Positions 30,728-39,853 of a stretch of 64,000 bases of DNA are shown piece by piece. This DNA is from Chromatiales bacterium (GTDB taxonomy: Bacteria > Pseudomonadota > Gammaproteobacteria > Chromatiales > Chromatiaceae), in assembly GCA_030145425.1 (NCBI GenBank), contig JAQYVO010000083.1, positions 1-64,000 of the forward strand, given 5' to 3'. The first letter of the stretch is position 1, and each line of letters starts with the position of its first letter. The position numbers and the translations under genes were made by a program. A model generated the notes under the pieces. The model was not told where the DNA came from. It saw only the letters and a program-made list of their open reading frames with translations, and searched no databases.

Positions 30728-31981
30728 TTAGAAGTTCAACAGTGCTTCCGCCTCTTCGATCTGATCCTTGGCTGCATCCAGAATCTTGAGGCTGAGCCTG
30801 GGGGTGAGATCGCCGAGATTGAGTCTTTTCAGCGCCGGAACCTTATGAATTCGCGGTATATTCATTGTCGTCTCGATACCCACGAAGCTGTGCAGCTGGG
30901 CAATGATGACCAGGTCACAGTAGTCTGCGGGGCCACCGTTGTCACGCAACCAGTCCTCGCACTCAAGCGTGGCGACAATGAACTCCGTGGGAAATCCCCA
31001 CTTGCTCAGGATCATGCTGCCGGTCTGGGCGCGCAATCTCTGAATCGCCTGTTCCAGCACATGGGGCTTTTGCACCTCTTCCGGGAAACTGCTGGCGTAA
31101 TCAAGGATGGCCACCACGCCAATGTCGTGCATCAGTCCCGCCAGCATGGCGTGCTCAGGCTCAAACCTTTTTTTACGCTTGGCCAGCACGTAACAGATGG
31201 CGGCAACTTTGGTGCTGTGTCTCCAGAGTTCCTGCATACGCTGTTGCAGCAGGCGGGATTTCGATTTGAAAATATCCTGCATGGTGAAAGTGAGTACCAG
31301 CTTGTGGGTCAGCTTGTTACCGAGCCTGATCACGGCGCTGGAACAGGTCTCCACCGCTGACTGACCGCCGTAGAGCGCGCTGTTGGCAGCCTTGATCAAC
31401 TTGGCGGTGATGACCGGGTCGCTCTGTATGATTCTGGCGATATCGGCCGCGTCACTCTTGTCGTTCTCCATGGCCCGGCCGATGCGCACCGCCACTTCCG
31501 GCAAGCTGGGAAGGCGCAGGTTGTCCTGATTCAAGTCCTGCAGGAAACGGAAGGTGATCTGATTTTCGAAATCCGTCGCTTCCCCCTCCTGCTCGCCGCT
31601 TACCTGATAGCTCGGAAGGCTCTGGCTCTGGGAAGCGACACCCTTGATCAGATCATTGTCTATGCGAAGATATTTAACCAGGGTAAGTGCGATAACATCG
31701 TACATTCGAGGGACGAGCCGCGCGATGGGGTTGAGGGCGGAGGGATGGTCTGCATCGAACTCCATAATCTTGCCGTCATCGGCCTTAAGCCGGATCGTTC
31801 CCTCCAGCAAGAGATAACTGAAGTTGTCCTTGCTGCCAAGCTTCATCAGCGGCTGGCCCTTGGAGGCTTTCTCAGTATTGACAGCCCGGAGGAGCTTAGT
31901 CAGCTGGGCGTCATTCATATCCCGCAGGGGAATGAATTTCCGGAGCCTGTCAATTGTTAGGGCGGTATTGGCTGAAATCAT
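30728..31981 (-). CDS. HDOD protein with N-terminal cyclic-nucleotide-binding-like domain
   Basis: A 417-residue two-domain signalling protein. Residues about 10-120 look like a cyclic nucleotide-binding beta roll (KLGSKDNFSYLLLEGTIRLK). Residues about 150-370 form an HDOD domain with SDPVITAKLIKAANSALYGG and MLAGLMHDIGVVAILDY. The start at 31981 follows an AGGA site; two earlier in-frame ATGs (32026 and 32056) are less likely. A class I adenylate cyclase gene lies at the right edge of the window, so cAMP signalling exists in this organism, but nucleotide binding by this protein is unproven. Confidence 0.82.
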   Translation of the reverse strand: MISANTALTIDRLRKFIPLRDMNDAQLTKLLRAVNTEKASKGQPLMKLGSKDNFSYLLLEGTIRLKADDGKIMEFDADHPSALNPIARLVPRMYDVIALTLVKYLRIDNDLIKGVASQSQSLPSYQVSGEQEGEATDFENQITFRFLQDLNQDNLRLPSLPEVAVRIGRAMENDKSDAADIARIIQSDPVITAKLIKAANSALYGGQSAVETCSSAVIRLGNKLTHKLVLTFTMQDIFKSKSRLLQQRMQELWRHSTKVAAICYVLAKRKKRFEPEHAMLAGLMHDIGVVAILDYASSFPEEVQKPHVLEQAIQRLRAQTGSMILSKWGFPTEFIVATLECEDWLRDNGGPADYCDLVIIAQLHSFVGIETTMNIPRIHKVPALKRLNLGDLTPRLSLKILDAAKDQIEEAEALLNF

Positions 31982-32066
31982 CGTTTTCCTGGGTTGTTGC
32001 GGCCAGTCTTCCTTAATAGGGGCCATACGGCCAAAGGCCAATGGACCCGAAAGCAATTATAAAAAA

Positions 32067-33035
32067 TCACCGGCTACACCTGGCGTGCTCCGGTGGGTTG
32101 AGATTCAGGGTTCCCGTCAGTTCACCGACTGAGCTGAAACCGTGGCGTCTCAGGTAATCGGCAATTCCTTCGTTGATCTTAATACATATCAGGGGGTCAT
32201 AGAACAAGGCCGTTCCCACGCCCACGGCACTTGCGCCGGCGATCAGGAACTCAAGTGCATCCCCGGCGCAGTTAACTCCTCCCTGCCCGATGATGGGGAT
32301 ACCCTGATCCCGGCATACCTGGTGGACCTGGTAGACCTTCAGCAGGGCTACCGGCTTGATGGCAGGGCCGGACAGCCCGCCCTGGTTGTTGCCGATGACC
32401 GGCGAGCGGCTTTCGATATCGATGGCCATGCCCATCAAGGTGTTGATGACCGAGAAGGCATCGGTTCCGGCTTCGATACAGCCCTTGGCATTGGCAGCTA
32501 TATCGGTCTGATTGGGGGACAGTTTGGTGATGATGGGTTTGTCGGTGGCGCGCCGGCAGACCTCCACCACCCGGGCCGACATGGCGGGATCGTTGCCGAA
32601 CGCCACACCGCCCTCCTTTACGTTGGGGCAGGAGATATTGATCTCGATGGCATCGATGGGGGAATCGTCGAATCGCCGGGTCACCTCTTCGTATTCCTCC
32701 ACCGTGGATCCGGAGACGTTGGCGATAAAGCGGGTCTCGGAAAAATCCAGCTTGGGGAGTATTTCTCCGATTACCCTGTCCACACCGGGATTCTGCAGCC
32801 CGATGGCGTTCAGCATGCCGTCGGGGGTCTCACAGACCCGGTGGGGCATGTTACCGAGTCGGGACTCCAGCGTGGTGCCCTTGAGACATACGGCACCTGC
32901 ATCCCGGTTGGAAAATCCCCTGACCCGGGTATACTCCTCACCAAAGCCCACGCAGCCGGAAAGCAGGACCAGGGGGGTGTCGAGTTTAAGGCCGCAGAAA
33001 TCCGTGGCCAGCAGCGCGTCAGTTGTTGTTGTCAT
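32067..33035 (-). CDS. pyrD: dihydroorotate dehydrogenase, class 1B type
   Basis: This flavoprotein oxidises dihydroorotate to orotate in pyrimidine synthesis. The 322-residue protein has the class 1B pattern with Cys136 in NISCPNVKEGG as catalytic base, LSPNQTDI, INTLMGMAID and the FMN-binding GQGGVN and GASAVGVGTALF. Class 1B enzymes normally work with the iron-sulfur subunit PyrK, and no pyrK gene is nearby. Most gammaproteobacteria use the membrane-bound class 2 enzyme. A related use, such as a dihydropyrimidine dehydrogenase-like role, cannot be excluded. Confidence 0.88.
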   Translation of the reverse strand: MTTTTDALLATDFCGLKLDTPLVLLSGCVGFGEEYTRVRGFSNRDAGAVCLKGTTLESRLGNMPHRVCETPDGMLNAIGLQNPGVDRVIGEILPKLDFSETRFIANVSGSTVEEYEEVTRRFDDSPIDAIEINISCPNVKEGGVAFGNDPAMSARVVEVCRRATDKPIITKLSPNQTDIAANAKGCIEAGTDAFSVINTLMGMAIDIESRSPVIGNNQGGLSGPAIKPVALLKVYQVHQVCRDQGIPIIGQGGVNCAGDALEFLIAGASAVGVGTALFYDPLICIKINEGIADYLRRHGFSSVGELTGTLNLNPPEHARCSR

Positions 33036-33230
33036 TAATCAATTCTCTACGGATCGACAGCCGATTCCGTACGGGGTTTAAAGCTTTTGCGGGGCGAACC
33101 GGCACCCGGTAGGGATAATATCCCAGCTCCACCGTAACTTTAACCAATTGGGTAAGGGATTTCATGGCTTTGCGATTTTAGACAGGATTGGTGGCGGGGT
33201 ACACTCTCAGGTGTGCTAACAGGTCTTGAG

Positions 33231-33704
33231 ATGAACAGTATTCTGAATATCGTGCTCTATGAACCGGAGATCCCCCCGAATACCGGCAACGTGATCCGGC
33301 TGGCTGCCAACATCGGCGCCTCTCTACATCTGATTCACCCCCTGGGTTTCGAATTGACTGAGAAGACACTGCGGCGGGCGGGTCTGGATTATCACCAGTT
33401 TGTCGGGATCCGGGAGCATTCGGACTACGCGGCTTTTATCGCGCAAGCCCGGCCGGAGCGTCTTTTCGCGTTCAGCACCCGCGGCACAACCCTTTACACC
33501 GAGGCCAGGTATCGTCCCGGGGATTTCCTGATGTTCGGTCCGGAAACCCGGGGCCTGCCCGAAGACCTGCGAAACGCCATCGAGCCCGGGTTTCTGATGC
33601 GTGTGCCGATGCAACCGGGAAACCGGAGCATTAATCTTTCCAACACCGTTGCGCTGGCCGCCTATGAGGCGTGGCGGCAGATGGGCTTTGCAGGAGGGCA
33701 GTGA
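33231..33704 (+). CDS. trmL: tRNA (cytidine/uridine-2'-O-)-methyltransferase TrmL
   Basis: TrmL methylates the 2'-OH of the wobble base 34 in tRNA(Leu) isoacceptors. The 157-residue length is standard. SPOUT-fold motifs are visible: NIVLYEPEIPPNTGNVIRLAA at the N terminus, LMFGPETRGLP, and the knot region RSINLSNTVALAAYEA. The ATG at 33231 was chosen because homologues begin MxxIVLYEPEIP; an in-frame start six codons earlier is less likely. It converges with the antiporter gene. Confidence 0.96.
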   Translation: MNSILNIVLYEPEIPPNTGNVIRLAANIGASLHLIHPLGFELTEKTLRRAGLDYHQFVGIREHSDYAAFIAQARPERLFAFSTRGTTLYTEARYRPGDFLMFGPETRGLPEDLRNAIEPGFLMRVPMQPGNRSINLSNTVALAAYEAWRQMGFAGGQ

Positions 33705-33708
33705 GAGC

Positions 33709-34878
33709 TCAGTCTCTTCGAAGTTCATCCGAAACCGCGATGGGTGTCGGATACTTCATCACTACCCAATAGGAGGAGACCACGAAGGTAAGCAGCGTGG
33801 CGATCTGTATCAGGTAGGAGGCGGGCTCGCCGATGAAGGCGGCATCCAGCGCCAGTACGGCAATCAGCAGGGAAAATTCACTGATCTGTCCCAGTCGCAC
33901 ACCCACCTCACCGGAGAGTTTGTCGGTTTCGCCGAATGCCCGCAGCAGGTATCGGAAGATAACCGGTTTCAATAACAGCAGCGCGGCTGCAAGCAGCGAG
34001 GCCGGCAGGATCACCTGTCCCACCATGTCCAGTTTGAAGCTTGCCCCCAGGGTGAAAAAAAACATCACCAGGAAGAAGTCTCTCAGCGGTTTCAGACTTT
34101 GAACGATAAACAGCGCGATAGGGCTGGTGGCGAGTGCGACACCGGCGATGAACGCGCCGATCTCTTTGGAAAGCCCCAAGGCGCCGGCAAGCTGAGCCAT
34201 GCCCAGACACCAGCCGATGGCAAGCAGAAAAATATACTCCTGAATCTTGTCGAACCGGCTTAACAATGCAAGCAGCAGGTAGCGTGCCACCCCATAGGCG
34301 AACAGACCCAGCGCCGGGAGATAGAGCAGAACGAGCGCCAGTTCGTAATAAGGGGTATCCCCCTGGCCATGGCCCTTCAGAATCAACAGCACCACAATGG
34401 CTATCAGGTCCTGCAGCAGCAGAATACTGATTATGATTGCGCCCATGCGCTGATGATGCAGCGTGGTTGTGGGCAGCAGCTTCACTCCCAGTATGGTGCT
34501 CGAAAGCATGGCTGCCGCGCCAATCAGGAGATTCTCCCGGGGGTTGAAACCAAAGGCCCAGCCGATGGCGAAGCCTATCATCGCGAAGAGCAGGGCACTG
34601 ACGAAAGTAACGGTGGTGGATTGCTTCAGGGTCCGCAGCAGTTCCTGGGGCTGCAGATCCAGACCCAGCAGAAACAGAAGAAATATGATGCCGATATGGG
34701 CGACCTCTTTGAATATCGCCGGATCCTGGACCATACCCGATCCCCAGGGCCCAAGTAGTACGCCAAGGGCGATATAGGCCACCAGCAGAGACTGGCGTGC
34801 GAACATGGCCACTGTGGCCAGCACCGCGGCCCCGGTGAAGATCAGGAAAAATGTAAAGACGATAGGGTCTTTAGGCAT
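33709..34878 (-). CDS. CPA2-family cation:proton antiporter (KefB-like)
   Basis: A 389-residue inner-membrane protein with about 12 predicted helices and the Na+/H+ exchanger fold of the CPA2 family. Marks include GVLLGPWGSGM in the second helix, LFLLGLDLQPQELL and the acidic-site region LGLSKEIGAFIAGVALA. No C-terminal TrkA-N (RCK) domain is present, so it is the membrane part only, unlike full KefB/KefC. The ATG at 34878 was chosen for the hydrophobic start (IVFTFFLIF). The ion may be K+ or Na+. Confidence 0.88.
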   Translation of the reverse strand: MPKDPIVFTFFLIFTGAAVLATVAMFARQSLLVAYIALGVLLGPWGSGMVQDPAIFKEVAHIGIIFLLFLLGLDLQPQELLRTLKQSTTVTFVSALLFAMIGFAIGWAFGFNPRENLLIGAAAMLSSTILGVKLLPTTTLHHQRMGAIIISILLLQDLIAIVVLLILKGHGQGDTPYYELALVLLYLPALGLFAYGVARYLLLALLSRFDKIQEYIFLLAIGWCLGMAQLAGALGLSKEIGAFIAGVALATSPIALFIVQSLKPLRDFFLVMFFFTLGASFKLDMVGQVILPASLLAAALLLLKPVIFRYLLRAFGETDKLSGEVGVRLGQISEFSLLIAVLALDAAFIGEPASYLIQIATLLTFVVSSYWVVMKYPTPIAVSDELRRD

Positions 34879-34972
34879 AGTGGCTATCCGATGGCGATAC
34901 CCCAAATCCTAGTACAAACGCGAAGCAATGATACCCGATCAAATGGTGGGTTTGCTGAGAGGGACCCAATAT

Positions 34973-35055
34973 GTAGCCCGCGTTTAGCTGTGCTTGGCAA
35001 CTGCTCCCTGCGTTGCTCTACTTCTCGCGTCCATACGGTCGTCAACGCAGGTTAC
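34973..35055. repeat. palindromic intergenic repeat (GTAGCCCGCGTT family, with insert)
   Basis: The arms GTAGCCCGCGTT (34973-34984) and AACGCAGGTTAC (35044-35055) pair at 10 of 12 positions. A shorter relative occurs at 47600-47634. Here the loop is longer by about 50 bases. It occupies most of the gap between the antiporter and NYN genes. Confidence 0.6.
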
Positions 35056-35057
35056 AT

Positions 35058-35873
35058 TTATTCCTCATTGGAGAAACTCTTGATGATGTAGCCGCCGGAT
35101 TTTTCGTCGAACTCAAGTTCCAGGAGTTTTCTTGCCTGGGCCTCCTCCAGAAGCTTTCCGAAGGTACGAAAGCCGTGATAGCTCTCACTGAACCCGGGTG
35201 TGCGTCTTTTCAGCGCCTGCTTGACCATGGAACCCCAGACCTTCTCCTCTTCCCCGCGTTCCCCAAACAGATCCTCAACGGTTTCAATGACAAGATCGAG
35301 CGCAGTATGCTTCTTTTCCTCTTCATACTGTTCAGCGCTCTTCCGGGCCGTTTTCTTGGCGGTCTTTTTCTTGCTGGTGCGACGCTGCTTTTCTGAACCA
35401 CGAACCAGGTCGTCGTAGTAAATGAATTCGTCACAATTGGAAGTCAGGAGATCGGAGGTGGCATTTTTTACCCCTATACCGATTACAAGCTTATTGTTTT
35501 CCCGCAGCTTGCTCACCAGTGGTGAAAAATCGGAATCGCCGCTGACGATGACGAAGGTATCGACATGGGATTTCGTATAACAGAGGTCCAGTGCATCCAC
35601 CACCATGCGAATGTCGGCTGAGTTTTTGCCGGACTGGCGCACATGGGGTATCTCGATCAGTTCGAATGCGGCCTCGTGCATGGGTGCCTTGAACTCCTTG
35701 TAGCGTTCCCAGTCGCAATAGGCCTTCTTAACCACGATATTGCCCTTGAGCAGCAGACGCTCAAGCACCTTTCTGATATCGAATGCAGCATATTTCGCGT
35801 CCCGCACACCCAACGCCACGTTTTCGAAATCACAGAATACCGCCATGCTCTGTGAACCGGATTTTCCGCTCAT
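35058..35873 (-). CDS. NYN-domain (LabA-like) protein with OST-HTH-type tail
   Basis: A 271-residue soluble protein. Residues about 10-145 form an NYN/PIN-like nuclease domain with the conserved acidic residues in FCDFENV, NSADIRMVVD and VSGDSDFSPL. A Lys-rich linker (about 165-185) leads to a C-terminal OST-HTH/LOTUS-like domain with FSESYHGFRTFGKLLEEA. Such proteins are predicted RNA-binding nucleases. The start follows a GGGAGAGG site. The RNA target is unknown. Confidence 0.85.
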   Translation of the reverse strand: MSGKSGSQSMAVFCDFENVALGVRDAKYAAFDIRKVLERLLLKGNIVVKKAYCDWERYKEFKAPMHEAAFELIEIPHVRQSGKNSADIRMVVDALDLCYTKSHVDTFVIVSGDSDFSPLVSKLRENNKLVIGIGVKNATSDLLTSNCDEFIYYDDLVRGSEKQRRTSKKKTAKKTARKSAEQYEEEKKHTALDLVIETVEDLFGERGEEEKVWGSMVKQALKRRTPGFSESYHGFRTFGKLLEEAQARKLLELEFDEKSGGYIIKSFSNEE

Positions 35874-35957
35874 GAAACCTCTCCCTCATGGGATCCCTAT
35901 CCCAACCTTGCCGAATTTTCCTGAAACCGGTAACGAAACCATCATAACAAGTCCCAC

Positions 35958-35985
35958 CCCCGGGTGTTTGATTTTCCACCCGGGG
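35958..35985. repeat. perfect inverted repeat in NYN/AarF-like gap
   Basis: CCCCGGGTG and CACCCGGGG form a 9-base perfect stem with a 10-base loop. The gap of 290 bases (35874-36163) lies between divergent genes and otherwise shows no supported feature. No T run follows the stem on either strand, so a terminator is uncertain. Confidence 0.5.
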
Positions 35986-36163
35986 CTTTACTCCCCATAT
36001 GGCCGATGCTCAAAGGTGAATTCCGGGAGTTCGGGTAGAATCAAACGGAACGCTGGAAGTGGGTCATGCGGGGGATACTGGACATGACCAAGGGCATGTC
36101 CTATCGCATCTTTAATGCGACAGAGCAGGATTAGTACCCCCGTTTTGGGGTATAACTGAGCAT

Positions 36164-37672
36164 ATGGTCGACAGCCTGCTGGAAATACAATCCATGAAAG
36201 CCGGTGTGTGTGCCCTGGTGGAATCCCTCGACGTGGATCAGATTCTGCCCGGGCGGTATGCCGCCTACCGGCCGCTGCTGGTGGATGGGCTTTGCTACTT
36301 CCTCGAGAAGGTACCCCCGCATCATCTCGAGGAGATCATTGAAGAGCAGCTGGAACTGCATCCCGAATGCAGCTTCGCCGACCGGGTTCTCACGCTTTTT
36401 CACAGCTGTCCGACGCTTCACAAACTGGGCCAGATCGTTTCCCGGGATCGCAGGTTGTCCAGCGAGCTCCGGGGGCGCCTTCAGCGTCTCGAGTCGTTGC
36501 AGCCGACCACCCATCCCAGGGACATACCCAAGGGAGTCCTGTGCGAACTCCGCCGGAATCCGGACCTGGAGATTGCCGACCAGCCGCTGGCTGAGGCCAG
36601 TGTGGCCCTGGTTCTGCCTTTCACATGGCGCAAGCCGGATTCGGGAGAAACTCGCGAAGGCGTGTTGAAGATACTCAAGCCCGGTGTCAACGACCGCCTC
36701 ATGGGAGAGCTGGACATCTGGGCGGATCTCGGCGTTTTTCTCGAGGAACGATGCGAACATCACGGACTGCCGGTGCTGGATTTCAAGGAGACGCTGGATA
36801 GTGTCCGCAGGCTGCTGCAGCAGGAGGTGCACTTCGAACTCGAGCAGAAGCACCTGGCCGAAGCCGCTGATTTCTATGCGGACAATCCGGCGGTGGTCAT
36901 ACCGGGTCTCCTTCCCTTCTGCTCCAGCCAGGTGACGGCGATGGAACGGGTCTACGGGGTAAAGGTAACGGACACGGATATTGGCAGCAGCGGTTGCAGC
37001 ATGCTAGCGAATACCCTGCTCAATGCACTGGTGGCAAAACCCTTCTGGGATACGAGCGAGGCGTCACGGTTCCATGCGGATCCCCATGCGGGCAACCTGT
37101 TTTGCACACCGGAACGGCGGCTTGCCATATTCGACTGGACACTGGTGGGGTACCTGGACAAGTCCCAGCGTACGGATCTCGTGCAGATGATACTGGGTGC
37201 GCTCACCCTGAACGAGACACGCATCTGCCGTGCCGTTTCCCGCCTGGGTCGGACCCAACCCGATGAATCCCGGCTGCGCGCCTGCGTATCCGATTCCCTG
37301 CGCGAGGTTCGCAAAGGCAGCTTTCCCGGTTTTGACTGGTCCCAGCGCCTGCTCGACGGGATTGCGCTTTCGACCGGGATGGGATTTGCGGACAACCTGC
37401 TGCTGTTTCGCAAGGCGATACTTACCCTTTCAGGGGTGGTGGCCGATATAACGCCGGATCATTCCCTGGACAGGGTGATGCTCTCAACTGGTCTGAGTCA
37501 GTTCTCCAGAGAATTCCCTGCACGCACCCTGGCCGTCCCGGATTCAAGATCCTTCGGCACCCATGTTTCCAATGCCGACCTGGTCGGGCTCTGGAGTGCC
37601 TGGCCCAGCACGGCCGTGGCCTACTGGCTGGGTTTCTGGCGGGACTGTATAGATGAGTTTGGGGATGATTAG
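36164..37672 (+). CDS. AarF/ABC1-family atypical kinase-like protein
   Basis: A 502-residue protein of the AarF/UbiB/ADCK kinase-like family, distinct from the true ubiB at 51.4-53.1 kb. It keeps HKLGQIVS (the KxGQ motif), a possible ATP-binding lysine in VLKILKPG and the catalytic-loop motif DPHAGNLF. The metal-binding motif reads FDWTLVGYL instead of the usual DFG. The alanine-rich loop (EASVALVLPF) is only partly like UbiB. No C-terminal membrane helices are obvious. Divergent paralogues of this sort may regulate lipid or quinone metabolism, but the role is unknown. The gene stands alone. Confidence 0.78.
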   Translation: MVDSLLEIQSMKAGVCALVESLDVDQILPGRYAAYRPLLVDGLCYFLEKVPPHHLEEIIEEQLELHPECSFADRVLTLFHSCPTLHKLGQIVSRDRRLSSELRGRLQRLESLQPTTHPRDIPKGVLCELRRNPDLEIADQPLAEASVALVLPFTWRKPDSGETREGVLKILKPGVNDRLMGELDIWADLGVFLEERCEHHGLPVLDFKETLDSVRRLLQQEVHFELEQKHLAEAADFYADNPAVVIPGLLPFCSSQVTAMERVYGVKVTDTDIGSSGCSMLANTLLNALVAKPFWDTSEASRFHADPHAGNLFCTPERRLAIFDWTLVGYLDKSQRTDLVQMILGALTLNETRICRAVSRLGRTQPDESRLRACVSDSLREVRKGSFPGFDWSQRLLDGIALSTGMGFADNLLLFRKAILTLSGVVADITPDHSLDRVMLSTGLSQFSREFPARTLAVPDSRSFGTHVSNADLVGLWSAWPSTAVAYWLGFWRDCIDEFGDD

Positions 37673-37724
37673 TGCACCCCGCCACACTTGGGATCGGGGT
37701 GAGCGCGGTGTGTGTCAGTTGCCG

Positions 37725-38630
37725 CTATAACCCCCGCAGAAATTCTTTGACCCCCGCAAATGCCTGCTTCGATGGTTGCAGCCATCTGAAGAAGAGAAAA
37801 CCGTGGTCGGCGCGATGAGTTCCGGGAAACAAAAGGGTTCGGCAATCTATCCCGCTTTGCTGAAGCAACGCCGCGAAATCCACTGTTTGGGTGTAGAGCC
37901 CATCTCTCTGCCCCGCGCATAGAAACACCGGTGGCAGGTGGGTGCTGACATGTCTGCTGGGTGAAGCCAGGACGACATTCCCGGCGTAGGTGTGTTCGTC
38001 GGTGCCCAGGAAGCTCCGCGTGTAGATTCCAATGAAAGGGAAAGACGCTTGTCGCACCGTATCGAAGTCATAAACGCCGTAGAAAAGCAGCAGTCCCCGC
38101 AGGTGGTCTGAAGGCAGACAATCGGTGATTGCCGCTGCCGAGCGCAAGCTCCCGTCGTGCATGGCCTCGGCGTACCATGCGGCAATCTGCGCACCGGCGG
38201 AATCCCCTCCCAGCACAATCCTGGAGGCATCTCCTCCGTAACGGTTCGCGTTGCACCGGATCCACTCGATGGCTTTCGCGGCGTCCTGCTGGGGTGCGGG
38301 GAATCTGTGTTCGGGGGCCAGCCGGTAGTTGACGTTGAAGATCAACCATCCATAACTTGAAAGAACTGAACAGATACCGTCATAGATCCGCTTGTCGGCG
38401 CTGATCCACCCGCCGCCATGAAAATAGACCAGAATCGGGAGAGCTTCGGATATCGAGTGCTTGGGGCGCAACACATCGAGCCGCTGCATGGGGTCGGGCC
38501 CATAGGGCAGATCCCTGGTTATCTCAAGGGCGTCAGTGACGCCATAGTTCAGAACATAACCACCAAGGCGACCCCAGAAATTGAAGAATTTCCGAATTGC
38601 ATGTGCCTTGATATCCAGTACCGTTGCCAT
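37725..38630 (-). CDS. alpha/beta hydrolase (HSL/esterase-lipase family)
   Basis: A 301-residue hydrolase of the hormone-sensitive-lipase-like esterase family. The oxyanion-hole motif YFHGGGW lies near residue 70 and the nucleophile elbow GGDSAGAQ near residue 143. A GQRDGL stretch near residue 240 and GTHRADHGF near residue 270 supply the likely Asp and His. No signal peptide is seen, so it probably acts in the cytoplasm on short acyl esters; the substrate is not known. It stands alone between the convergent AarF-like gene and a divergent acetyltransferase-like gene. Confidence 0.88.
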   Translation of the reverse strand: MATVLDIKAHAIRKFFNFWGRLGGYVLNYGVTDALEITRDLPYGPDPMQRLDVLRPKHSISEALPILVYFHGGGWISADKRIYDGICSVLSSYGWLIFNVNYRLAPEHRFPAPQQDAAKAIEWIRCNANRYGGDASRIVLGGDSAGAQIAAWYAEAMHDGSLRSAAAITDCLPSDHLRGLLLFYGVYDFDTVRQASFPFIGIYTRSFLGTDEHTYAGNVVLASPSRHVSTHLPPVFLCAGQRDGLYTQTVDFAALLQQSGIDCRTLLFPGTHRADHGFLFFRWLQPSKQAFAGVKEFLRGL

Positions 38631-38818
38631 TGCGGTTCAAAACCCGAAGGGGTCCGGGAGGCCAGGTAAATCGATCATATCATCAATGCCGTCGCCATCT
38701 TTGGGTTGTAAAGCTGTGACTATCCAGCGGAATGGTGGCCGGTGTGGTGATAGGTACTTAATTACTTATGACTAATATGGTTAAATAGAGAAAAGCCAGT
38801 GGGTAATCTAGTGCACTG

Positions 38819-39655
38819 ATGGGTTCATCCGACACAAAATACTTCCGGAAATCAGCGAGCTACGGCTTTCGTCTGTACGACCATGAAAAGGACGAAGAGG
38901 CGGTGTGCCGGCTTTGCTGGGCCAATGCCTTGCCCGGGGGGAGAGGCTTTGTCCTGATACCCGAGGCCGGAGCCGTCAGTTTCGGCAGAATCGTCACGGG
39001 TCCCTTCGCAAAATATGCCCCGGAGTATTTTTATGTTGCGGATGATCTGAGAACGGGCAATCTCGTTGGTTATCTGACAGGTGCCGAAGGCGGCCCGGTA
39101 AAAACCAAGAAAGGGAAGATGGCGTGGATGGATTGGCGGGACAAAACGGCGGAACGAATTGCCGAAAAGGAGTTCGGCGAGATCTCCTTCAAACTCTCCT
39201 TGCCAATCTATGGTTTTCTTGAAGGTGCAAAGTTTTTCTATGCCCTGAGCCTGGGGTCGAGGGCCATACAGTTTCTGCTGCACGCGAAGTTCAATGGTGC
39301 CAATGAAATGCCTAAAGCCCCCCCCTGCCCGGAATTTCACTTTCATGTCGCGTCAGGACACCGGGGAGAGGGTATTGGCCGCAAGTTTATCGAACACTTC
39401 GTAAGCCGTTTTTCCGCGGGCAAAAATCAGAAAGTGTGCGCGCAGGTAACCGTCTGTGAAGGACACAAGGACCTGGATTACTACGACAGTATTAAATACC
39501 GGGGCAAAAATGTCTGGAAGGTATTCGATAGAAAAGAAACCGCGATGTATACCAACACGGAGAAACAGCAACTGGGTCTCGGCCGGGTTGTTGAAAACGT
39601 AAGTCTGGTGGCGGACAGGAAAAAGCTCTTGGCCTTTATCAGGGGCGGCGCCTGA
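38819..39655 (+). CDS. GNAT-like acetyltransferase family protein
   Basis: A 278-residue soluble protein. The N-terminal part YGFRLYDHEKDEEAVCRLCW and the later acetyl-CoA-binding-like block FHFHVASGHRGEGIGRKFI (near residues 175-195) fit a GNAT fold, with a longer middle insert than most. The R/G-rich loop GHRGEGIG matches the Q/RxxGxG/A motif of GNAT enzymes. The donor and acceptor are unknown. The Shine-Dalgarno region is weak, and codon use is slightly more AT-rich at the start. The 188-base gap upstream shows nothing that I can name. Confidence 0.7.
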   Translation: MGSSDTKYFRKSASYGFRLYDHEKDEEAVCRLCWANALPGGRGFVLIPEAGAVSFGRIVTGPFAKYAPEYFYVADDLRTGNLVGYLTGAEGGPVKTKKGKMAWMDWRDKTAERIAEKEFGEISFKLSLPIYGFLEGAKFFYALSLGSRAIQFLLHAKFNGANEMPKAPPCPEFHFHVASGHRGEGIGRKFIEHFVSRFSAGKNQKVCAQVTVCEGHKDLDYYDSIKYRGKNVWKVFDRKETAMYTNTEKQQLGLGRVVENVSLVADRKKLLAFIRGGA

Positions 39656-39853
39656 CTCGAATACGAGGGTTCCGGCAGGGCGGTCGGCTGGCCTGGTGGT
39701 CCTGCGGAACCCCCCCTCATCCCCGCCTTCGGCTTTGGCATCCTGCGTCGCCCTACCTCCTCCCTCCGTGGAGTCGTCTCCCTGAGGGAGAAGGTGTAAG
39801 AGCCTTTTGCGACACCCTGCTCAGGGTGAGGGAGTTAATGGGACAGGATAGAG

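Noticed and set aside
36067-36135. Short frame MRGILDMTKGMSYRIFNATEQD before the AarF-like gene
   Set aside because: Only 22 codons, no ribosome binding site and no recognised family. Conservation would be needed to support it.
39656-39853. CT-rich stretch after the acetyltransferase-like gene
   Set aside because: Short imperfect repeats of CTCCCT type are visible but no stable hairpin, gene or known repeat could be supported.
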